This document shows positions 5,784-13,599 of a DNA stretch of 13,599 nucleotides, piece after piece. Position numbers and translations under genes: made by a program. This DNA comes from CAWUKT01 sp963923035. GTDB lineage: Bacteria; Bacteroidota; Bacteroidia; J057; JADKCL01. Each line of letters opens with the position of its first letter. The stretch's first letter is position 1. Location of the stretch: positions 1-13,599 of the forward strand of contig CAWUKT010000127.1 of NCBI GenBank assembly GCA_963923035.1. The letters are read 5' to 3'. Below the pieces are notes generated by a model that made no database searches, was not told where the DNA came from, and saw nothing but the letters and a program-made list of their open reading frames with translations.

Positions 5784-7703
5784 ATGATTTTCAATCTTTC
5801 CGGCCAATTCAATGGCCTCCTCTGCAACGATCTTCCCATTCCGATTCCCCGGGGCACCGTTAGGGTCTACGCGGTCCAACCCAGCCCCCAGGTCCACAAT
5901 GAAATGGCGGCGGAAATCAAAGACACCCTCCACTTGATGAAGGAGGAGGAGCTGCAAGACGAATCCCTTCAATTCCTGGGGGAAGGGAAGCTGGATGGGG
6001 AGGGGAAATACTCGGTGAAATGGAATGGAGAAGAGAAACAATACGAGTTCGGGCCGTTCCGGGTCGTATTGGACCTTCCCAGCCTCGGTCCCATTGAGCT
6101 GATCCCGGATGACTGCGAGCCCCAGACCGTGGGCGTGACCACCTGCCAGCCCAAATGGCAAACCAGCGACGAAAAGGTGTTCAGGACTGAATTCTCCTAT
6201 GCCTTCCCCAGCTCCTTTTTCTGCCGCCTGCTGGAACTCTACGACCTATGGGTCATCAGTGGGCGGGTCCTCAATTGCGACACCCGGCGTCCGCTGCAGG
6301 GCGTGAAGGTCACGGCCATGGACTGCGATGTCATCACCGACGATGTCCTCGGATCCGACACCACCAATGCCCAGGGCCAATTCATCATTTGGTACCGCGA
6401 ACGCGACTTCAAGCGTACCTTCCTGTCTCCCTGGATCAACGTCGAAACGCCCTTTGGCCGTCCGATTGGGCCCGATGTCTACTTCAAATTGGAGAGTCTG
6501 GATGGTCGGGTACTGCTGGAAGAGGAGCCGAAGCGGGGCAAGGAAAAAGACCGCAAGGACCGCGGCCACTGTTTCTGCCTGGACCTCTGCGTCGACTTTG
6601 AGGAACCCAATGATCCCGATGCGCTGGCCTGGACCTCGGTAGGCATTTTCAACCTCACCACCGAGGGCAATCCCCAAAACTTCAGCGCCGATGGCTACGC
6701 CGCGCCCAGCGTCGGCGATACCCCGCCCAATTTTTCCAACCCCAATACCGTCCACTACGCGGTCTGGAACCGCGTGGTGCTGGAAGGCCAGGGGCCGAAT
6801 CCCCTGGATACCGCCCTGGACTTCGAATACCGCTTCCTGATTGGCAACCAAACGGCCCCCAATACAGCCCCCTACCTGCCCGAAAATGCGTTTACCGCGA
6901 GTTTGCGGCCTGTTGGAGGCGCCGGCCACCAAAACCTGTTCCACGCGGTGGAAGTGGGAGAGTTGGTACGGACCAGCGGCACCTTGCGGGTCATCCCGGT
7001 GCGCCTGACCCTCAGCGAGGTCGATGCCGCCGGCTGGGTCGACATCCGGGCGGCAGTGGTGCGGACGGTGAACGCGCACCCGGTATTCAGCATGGCCGAC
7101 ATCAACGATCCGGCCCAGGGCTGGTCCTGGAAGGACACCGACGCCATGATCGGGCTGGATACCCGGCCCCTGACCTCGGAAGTGACGCCAACCCTGGCCA
7201 ATGCGGGCGATGAAATCCCCCTGGCCGACCGCAATTCCGTGGAGCGGACTTCGATTCGGTTTGAGATTCGGGAAAAAGGAACCGGCAACCCGCTGCCGGC
7301 CAATGGCACCACCCTGAATTCCATGGTGGTCAGCAATACGAATCCGGTGGCGAAAATCGATGCCCGCGATGCCGCTGGGAACGTCAAGACCTGCGACAAG
7401 TTCAAGAATGAAGATGTGTTCCTGGGCTATACCGTCTACCATGCGCATTTGCACACCGCTGGAATCAATGTCCGAAGCAACAGCGGGGCCTTCAACCACA
7501 GCCAAACGAACGCGCCGATTGCCATTGACACCAATGCTCCCGGCGGGCCGGTCTATGCTCAGGACAATAGCTTCCGCATTTCCCCCCAACCCAACTTCAC
7601 CTGCACCTACCGCGCCAGGCTGAGCTTCTCAGTGCGCCAGCACAATGGAGTCTCTCCCCGCGATGGCAGTCACACCGATGACCTGTTCTTCTACGAAACG
7701 TAA
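5784..7703 (+). CDS. Large protein with transthyretin/CarboxypepD_reg-like domains, no signal peptide
   Basis: This 639-residue protein has a beta-sandwich module at about residues 157-245: VISGRVLNCDTRRPLQGVKV, then a turn ending TNAQGQFIIWY. This is the pattern of carboxypeptidase-regulatory/transthyretin-like domains, which usually bind proteins or glycans outside the cell. Residues 5-100 (LSGQFNGLLCN ... GEGKLDGEGKYSV ... GPFRVVLDL) look like a second, divergent copy. A charged stretch (250-260) is followed by a CxCx3C motif (C263, C265, C269). The C-terminal ~350 residues are Asn/Pro/Gly-rich and beta-like, without a recognised fold. No Sec or lipoprotein signal follows ATG 5784. The frame is open upstream to 5646, but that part overlaps the lipoprotein gene and encodes no signal. 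It probably forms an operon with the lipoprotein. Its function is unknown. Confidence 0.82.
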   Translation: MIFNLSGQFNGLLCNDLPIPIPRGTVRVYAVQPSPQVHNEMAAEIKDTLHLMKEEELQDESLQFLGEGKLDGEGKYSVKWNGEEKQYEFGPFRVVLDLPSLGPIELIPDDCEPQTVGVTTCQPKWQTSDEKVFRTEFSYAFPSSFFCRLLELYDLWVISGRVLNCDTRRPLQGVKVTAMDCDVITDDVLGSDTTNAQGQFIIWYRERDFKRTFLSPWINVETPFGRPIGPDVYFKLESLDGRVLLEEEPKRGKEKDRKDRGHCFCLDLCVDFEEPNDPDALAWTSVGIFNLTTEGNPQNFSADGYAAPSVGDTPPNFSNPNTVHYAVWNRVVLEGQGPNPLDTALDFEYRFLIGNQTAPNTAPYLPENAFTASLRPVGGAGHQNLFHAVEVGELVRTSGTLRVIPVRLTLSEVDAAGWVDIRAAVVRTVNAHPVFSMADINDPAQGWSWKDTDAMIGLDTRPLTSEVTPTLANAGDEIPLADRNSVERTSIRFEIREKGTGNPLPANGTTLNSMVVSNTNPVAKIDARDAAGNVKTCDKFKNEDVFLGYTVYHAHLHTAGINVRSNSGAFNHSQTNAPIAIDTNAPGGPVYAQDNSFRISPQPNFTCTYRARLSFSVRQHNGVSPRDGSHTDDLFFYET

Positions 7704-7736
7704 CCTGAGCTTTCAATTAGTTGTTCTGATGAGTAT

Positions 7737-7766
7737 CGTCCGCTCCTTCCCGGGGGCGGACGTTTT
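7737..7766 (+). terminator. Terminator of the lipoprotein/TTR-like unit
   Basis: CGTCCGCTCC pairs with GGGGCGGACG (ten pairs, one G-T) around the loop TTCCCG, followed on the plus strand by TTTT. It lies 33 nt past the stop of the TTR-like gene and touches the end of the converging oxidoreductase gene. On the minus strand no T-tract follows, so it mainly serves the plus-strand unit, although the stem could pause both. Confidence 0.75.
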
Positions 7767-8773
7767 CATCGTTGCGCGTAGATGCGCTCAATGATGTCGA
7801 CCACCTTCAGGCCTTCCAGCGCATTGGTGGTGATGGTGGAATCGCCGCGCAGGGTCTGGACGACGTTCTCAAAGATATAGTGGTGGTTGGCGGCACTTCC
7901 CTTGTAGACCCCGTAGTCATTCGGAGGATTGGCCGGGGGGAGGTCGGGCACCTCGTAGCCCTCGACATGGCAGTATTCAATCCGCTCCATGTATTGCCCA
8001 CCCACCTTGACCGTTCCTTTCTCCGCCACAATCGCAATGCTGCTCTCGTAATTCTGGTCCCAGACCGCGGTCGAGTAGTTGAAGGAGCCGAGTCCGCCAC
8101 TCTCAAAGCGGAAGTGGACAAAGCCGGAGTCTTCGAATTCGGTATTGTGCTGGTGGGTGAAATTGGAAAAGCGGGCCTGGATATCGGTGACATCGCCGAA
8201 TAGCCAGTAGAGGATGTCGACGAAGTGGCTGAATTGGGTAAACAAAGGCCCCCCGTCCATGTCCATCGTGCCTTTCCACGTACTCTTGCCGTAGTAGCGG
8301 TCGTCCCGGTTCCAGAAACAATTGACCTGGACCGTGTGGATCGCGCCGAGGTGGCCGGATTGGACGAGTTCGCGGAGCCAGGCGGACGTGGGGCTGTACC
8401 GGTTTTGCATCACCACGAAGACCTGGCGGGCCCGTTGGAGGGCAGTGAAGAGCACCCTCTCGCAAGCGGCCTTTTGTAGCCCCATCGGCTTCTCGATGAC
8501 GATATGGCGACCCGCTTCCAGCGCCCGGGTCGCCTGATCCGCATGCAACCCATTCGGCGTGCAGATGCAGATGACCTCGGCCTCGGGCACTTGGGCGAGC
8601 ATCTCGCCCAAATCCTCAAATAGCGGCACCTCCAGCACTGCGGCCTTTTGCCGGGCGGCTTCCGAGACGTCGCAGATGCCGATGAGTTCACAGGCCGGAT
8701 GGCCCCGGAGAATCTCCGCGTGGCGGTGGCCAATGAATCCATAGCCGACGATGGCAAAGCGAATCGGTTGCAT
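7766..8773 (-). CDS. Gfo/Idh/MocA family NAD(P)-dependent oxidoreductase
   Basis: This 335-residue cytoplasmic enzyme has an N-terminal Rossmann fold with GYGFIG (10-15) for NAD(P) binding and a C-terminal alpha/beta substrate domain. The family's catalytic Lys lies in EKP (K95), and the paired H183 and D186 lie in SHFVDIL. The stretch RDDRYYGKSTWKGTMDMDGG resembles the R..YY...W.GT...DGG pattern of the WlbA/WbpB branch, which oxidises the 3'-hydroxyl of UDP-sugars (UDP-GlcNAcA) on the way to surface polysaccharides. That substrate is an inference; no other sugar genes are nearby. ATG 8773 is chosen over an in-frame TTG 27 nt upstream because it places the first beta strand at residues 4-9, as usual. 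A hairpin with T-rich tail separates it from the upstream pseudouridine synthase gene, so it may be a separate unit. Confidence 0.93.
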   Translation of the reverse strand: MQPIRFAIVGYGFIGHRHAEILRGHPACELIGICDVSEAARQKAAVLEVPLFEDLGEMLAQVPEAEVICICTPNGLHADQATRALEAGRHIVIEKPMGLQKAACERVLFTALQRARQVFVVMQNRYSPTSAWLRELVQSGHLGAIHTVQVNCFWNRDDRYYGKSTWKGTMDMDGGPLFTQFSHFVDILYWLFGDVTDIQARFSNFTHQHNTEFEDSGFVHFRFESGGLGSFNYSTAVWDQNYESSIAIVAEKGTVKVGGQYMERIEYCHVEGYEVPDLPPANPPNDYGVYKGSAANHHYIFENVVQTLRGDSTITTNALEGLKVVDIIERIYAQR

Positions 8774-8800
8774 GGGGCGCAATTTAGGAAATGTCGCCAA

Positions 8801-8834
8801 GGGAAAAAGGGAAAAGAAAGCCTCCCCGGGGAGG
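8801..8834 (-). terminator. Putative terminator after the pseudouridine synthase gene
   Basis: The palindrome CCTCCCCGGGGAGG (8821-8834; five-pair stem with CCGG loop) lies 4 nt past the stop codon of the pseudouridine synthase gene. On the minus strand it is followed by a pyrimidine-rich tail, CTTTCTTTTCCCTTTTT. The T-tract is interrupted by C, so termination may be partial, letting some transcripts continue into the oxidoreductase gene. Confidence 0.5.
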
Positions 8835-8838
8835 GGGA

Positions 8839-9726
8839 TTACTTCAGCATTTTCAGCCAGCCCACTTCCTTGTCTTCCAGGGCGCGGCAGGTGCCGCGGC
8901 CGAGGCCCTTCTTGGTGAGCGGTCCGAACTGGACCCGGTCCAGCGCCACAATGCGGTAGCCCAGGTGCTCGAACATCCGCCGCACAATGCGGTTGCGGCC
9001 GGAGTGGATTTCCAGTCCGATCTCATTGTCGTAGCCACCGTCCACGTAGTCGATGCGGTCGGCCTTGATGAAGCCGTCTTCCAGTTCGACGCCCTTCTTG
9101 AGCTGGTCCAGGTGCTCCTGCGGCACATTCTGGTCGAGGCGGACCTGGTAGATCTTGGGGACCTGGAAGGAGGGGTGGGTGAGCTTCTCCGTGAGTTCAC
9201 CGTCGTTGGTGAAGAGGAGGAGGCCGGTGGTATTGCGGTCGAGGCGTCCGACGGGGTAGACCCTGGCCTTGGTGTATTTGCGGACGAGGTCCATCACCGT
9301 GCGACGACCCTGGTCGTCCTTGACGGTGGTGATATGGTCCTTGGGCTTGTTCATCAGGAGGTAGATGAACTTACGGATGCGGAGTTCGCGGTTGGCGTAG
9401 ACCACCTTGTCCTTGCCGGGGGTGACCTTGGTGCCCATTTCCAGGCACTTCTTTCCATTGACCTTGATCTCGCCTTTCTTGATCAGCTCATCGGCTTCCC
9501 GGCGGGAACAGACCCCCGACAAGGCGATGTACCGGTTCAGGCGCACGGGCCCATCGTCCATCCATTTGCCCCCGGTCGTGCCCTGGTTCATTTTTTCCAG
9601 CCGCTCCTTGTCTCTCCGGCGGTCGTTCTTCTTCTCCACCCGTTCATTCTTCTTGTCCATGAACTTGCCAAAGCTCTTGCGGGCGTTCTGGTTATTCTTC
9701 TTGTTGGGATTGGGTTTCTTAGCCAT
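8839..9726 (-). CDS. rluB: rRNA pseudouridine synthase, RsuA/RluB/RluE/RluF family
   Basis: This enzyme isomerises a specific uridine in ribosomal RNA to pseudouridine; for the RluB branch this is in helix 80-93 of 23S rRNA. The 295-residue protein has a basic, low-complexity tail rich in Lys, Asn and Arg (about 1-60). An S4 RNA-binding domain follows (61-107; VRLNRYIALSGVCSRREAD), then the catalytic domain. The catalytic aspartate is D163 in GRLDRNTTGLLL, and MNKP at 125-128 is also characteristic. The basic tail is an extension relative to the E. coli enzymes and probably adds nonspecific RNA affinity. The start ATG lies 2 nt after the scpB stop, so translation is probably coupled; scpB next to this family is a common arrangement in bacteria. 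The exact target (RluB rather than RsuA or RluE) cannot be settled from sequence reading alone. Confidence 0.93.
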   Translation of the reverse strand: MAKKPNPNKKNNQNARKSFGKFMDKKNERVEKKNDRRRDKERLEKMNQGTTGGKWMDDGPVRLNRYIALSGVCSRREADELIKKGEIKVNGKKCLEMGTKVTPGKDKVVYANRELRIRKFIYLLMNKPKDHITTVKDDQGRRTVMDLVRKYTKARVYPVGRLDRNTTGLLLFTNDGELTEKLTHPSFQVPKIYQVRLDQNVPQEHLDQLKKGVELEDGFIKADRIDYVDGGYDNEIGLEIHSGRNRIVRRMFEHLGYRIVALDRVQFGPLTKKGLGRGTCRALEDKEVGWLKMLK

Positions 9727-9728
9727 TT

Positions 9729-10358
9729 CTATTCGGTTTCAGGCCCCCCGTTCTGGGATCCGGGTTCTTCATTGCCCTGCTCCTTCATATAGACCTTGAA
9801 TTGCTCTTTGAACGAGGACTCATCGATGCTGACCTCTTTCAATTGAGGGAGGTCGCGGAGATCGTTCAGGCCAAAGAAGTCCATGAAATAGGAGCTGGTG
9901 ACGTACAGAAGGGGGCGGCCAGGAGCATCGGAGCGCCCCTGGATGTCAATGAGTTTTTGGTCGAGTAATTTCCGGATGGCGTAGTCACAACTGACCCCCC
10001 GGATAAATTCGACTTCTGATTTGGTAATGGGCTGGCGGTAGGCGATGATGGACAAGGTTTCCAGGCTCGCCCGGGACAGTTTCTTCTTGTTTTTCTGGAC
10101 CGCCGCGAGTTTGAGGTAGGGGAAAAAGTCGCGCTTGGTATAGAACTGGTAACCGCCATCGATCCGCCGCAATTCAAATACAAAGCCAGGTTGCTGGTAC
10201 TTTTCCTGCAACCCATCGAGGATTCCGGCCAGCCGGTCCGCGTCCATTTCCCCGGTCTCCACAAACAGCTCCTCCTTCCACCAAGCCAGGATTTGCTCGG
10301 GCTTGAGGGGCTGCTCGGCCGCAAAAATGAGTGCTTCTATGATCTGGGACAGGTCCAT
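9729..10358 (-). CDS. scpB: Segregation and condensation protein B
   Basis: ScpB is the dimeric winged-helix (kite) subunit of the SMC-ScpA-ScpB condensin-like complex that compacts and segregates the chromosome. This 209-residue copy has the family's two winged-helix domains. The first (about 1-90) begins IIEALIFAAEQPLKPEQIL. The second (about 95-165) holds the conserved LSRASLETLSIIAYRQPITKSEVEFIRGV, with GRPLLYVTS at its end. The C-terminal tail is acidic and disordered-looking. ATG 10358 is chosen over an in-frame TTG at 10367: it fits the family N-terminus, and the TTG would overlap a TATCTTTG promoter element. It overlaps nothing upstream and is followed 2 nt later by the pseudouridine synthase gene, so the two form an operon. 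scpA is not in the window. Confidence 0.95.
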   Translation of the reverse strand: MDLSQIIEALIFAAEQPLKPEQILAWWKEELFVETGEMDADRLAGILDGLQEKYQQPGFVFELRRIDGGYQFYTKRDFFPYLKLAAVQKNKKKLSRASLETLSIIAYRQPITKSEVEFIRGVSCDYAIRKLLDQKLIDIQGRSDAPGRPLLYVTSSYFMDFFGLNDLRDLPQLKEVSIDESSFKEQFKVYMKEQGNEEPGSQNGGPETE

Positions 10359-10364
10359 TGGCCG

Positions 10365-10390
10365 CAAAGATACGTGTTTTTGCGAGTCAA
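10365..10390 (-). promoter_or_regulatory. Putative scpB promoter (TATCTTTG)
   Basis: On the minus strand, TATCTTTG (10372-10365) matches TAnnTTTG exactly, with TTTG ending at 10388 about 15 nt upstream as a possible -33 element, a little closer than usual. Six bases separate it from the ATG, so a transcript from here would have a leader of only a few bases. Confidence 0.5.
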
Positions 10391-10469
10391 AGGTGAAATT
10401 CGGTGGAGAGGGAAAAAGGGGCCTTGAAGAAGTGGGGATGCTGGGTCAGAGAAATGGTGGGGGAAGGGG

Positions 10470-10504
10470 AAAAGAAAATCCCCGACCCAAAGATGAGCCG
10501 GGGA
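10470..10504 (-). terminator. Terminator of acnB
   Basis: On the minus strand, TCCCCG ... CGGGGA (10504-10479; six-pair stem, 14-nt loop) is followed directly by TTTTCTTTT. It begins 25 nt past the acnB stop codon, making acnB a separate transcription unit from scpB. Confidence 0.75.
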
Positions 10505-10529
10505 GATCTATTTCAAGCTGCGGAATCCC

Positions 10530-13334
<2,805 letters not shown>

Positions 13335-13412
13335 GCATTCTATGGTTTATGGTATTAATCAAATATGTAGTCCATCTGGAGCAGATTCCATAGGCGAAAT
13401 CCACTTGGGCTG

Positions 13413-13420
13413 CAAATTTA
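13413..13420 (-). promoter_or_regulatory. Putative -7 element (TAAATTTG) for acnB
   Basis: On the minus strand this reads TAAATTTG, an exact TAnnTTTG match, about 80 nt upstream of the acnB ATG. No clear TTG lies at the expected -33 distance. If used, the leader would be about 75 nt, and the 42-bp repeats would lie upstream of the promoter rather than in the mRNA. Confidence 0.4.
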
Positions 13421-13460
13421 GTCAATCCTTGCCATTGAATCTAGTCCATTCTAATTGTTG

Positions 13461-13599
13461 GACCAGCCCCACGCGGTCGGGGACCGCAGTGGGTTACACT
13501 GGGACCAACCGCGGTTACACTGGGAGCGGCCGAGGTCGGTCTGAGACCAACCGCGGTTACACTGGGAGCGGCCGAGGTCGGTCTGAGACCAACCGCGGT
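13461..13599. repeat. 42-bp G+C-rich tandem repeat array, cut by the window edge
   Basis: Two identical 42-bp units (13503-13544 and 13545-13586) are followed by the first 13 bases of a third at the window end. Each begins GACCAACCGCGGTTAC and ends GAGGTCGGTCTGA. The two ends of a unit are nearly complementary, so each can fold into an imperfect stem; the junction GGTCTGAGACC is itself an inverted repeat. A degenerate partial unit precedes them (13461-13502), sharing GGTTACACTGGGACC. The array lies upstream of the putative acnB promoter. The total copy number is unknown because the array leaves the window. Confidence 0.9.
13469..13492. other. Strong hairpin at the edge of the repeat array
   Basis: CCACGCGGTC pairs with GACCGC-A-GTGG (ten pairs, one bulged A) around the loop GGG. 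No T-tract follows on either strand, so it is not a standard terminator. It lies in the degenerate unit that begins the array. Confidence 0.55.

Noticed and set aside
8774..8800. TTG start for the oxidoreductase
   Set aside because: It adds nine residues before a textbook Rossmann-fold N-terminus that starts properly at ATG 8773.
13503..13599. CRISPR array
   Set aside because: The 42-bp units are directly contiguous with no variable spacers between them.

Overview
This window looks like chromosomal DNA from a member of the Bacteroidota, possibly a Saprospiria-type (Lewinella/Haliscomenobacter-like) bacterium; the finer placement is only a guess. Three things support the phylum. The DnaX begins with the Bacteroidota-type N-terminus EGFVVSARKYRP, start codons lack Shine-Dalgarno sequences, and several genes are preceded by the phylum's TAnnTTTG -7 promoter element. 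Coding DNA is G+C-rich and the gaps are A+T-rich. There are no tRNA, rRNA, CRISPR, phage or insertion-sequence features.

Layout. Seven genes lie on the minus strand and two on the plus strand. Reading the minus strand in the direction of transcription (right to left): acnB (aconitase B, 13334-10530) with a clear terminator; scpB (10358-9729) coupled with a 2-nt gap to an RsuA/RluB-type pseudouridine synthase (9726-8839); a Gfo/Idh/MocA oxidoreductase (8773-7766); a 501-residue helical Bacteroidota protein of unknown role (4551-3046); dnaX (2974-1232); and an orphan LytTR regulator with a degenerate receiver (849-94). On the plus strand is a two-gene unit (4733-7703): a Cys-rich lipoprotein, then a 639-residue protein with transthyretin-like folds but no signal peptide. 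That unit ends in a hairpin terminator between it and the converging oxidoreductase gene. The right edge (13461-13599) holds a G+C-rich 42-bp tandem repeat that runs out of the window.

Most of the window is housekeeping: replication (dnaX), chromosome segregation (scpB), rRNA modification and the TCA cycle (acnB). The most striking signal is inside dnaX. A run of ten A in the coding strand sits exactly at the end of the clamp-loader core, is in the same frame as the E. coli A AAA AAG heptamer, and is followed at once by stop codons in both alternative frames. This is the architecture expected for programmed production of a short gamma-like subunit by transcriptional slippage or -1 frameshifting. 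Also notable are near-leaderless promoter arrangements for dnaX and scpB, the lipoprotein/TTR-like pair, and the 42-bp repeat array.
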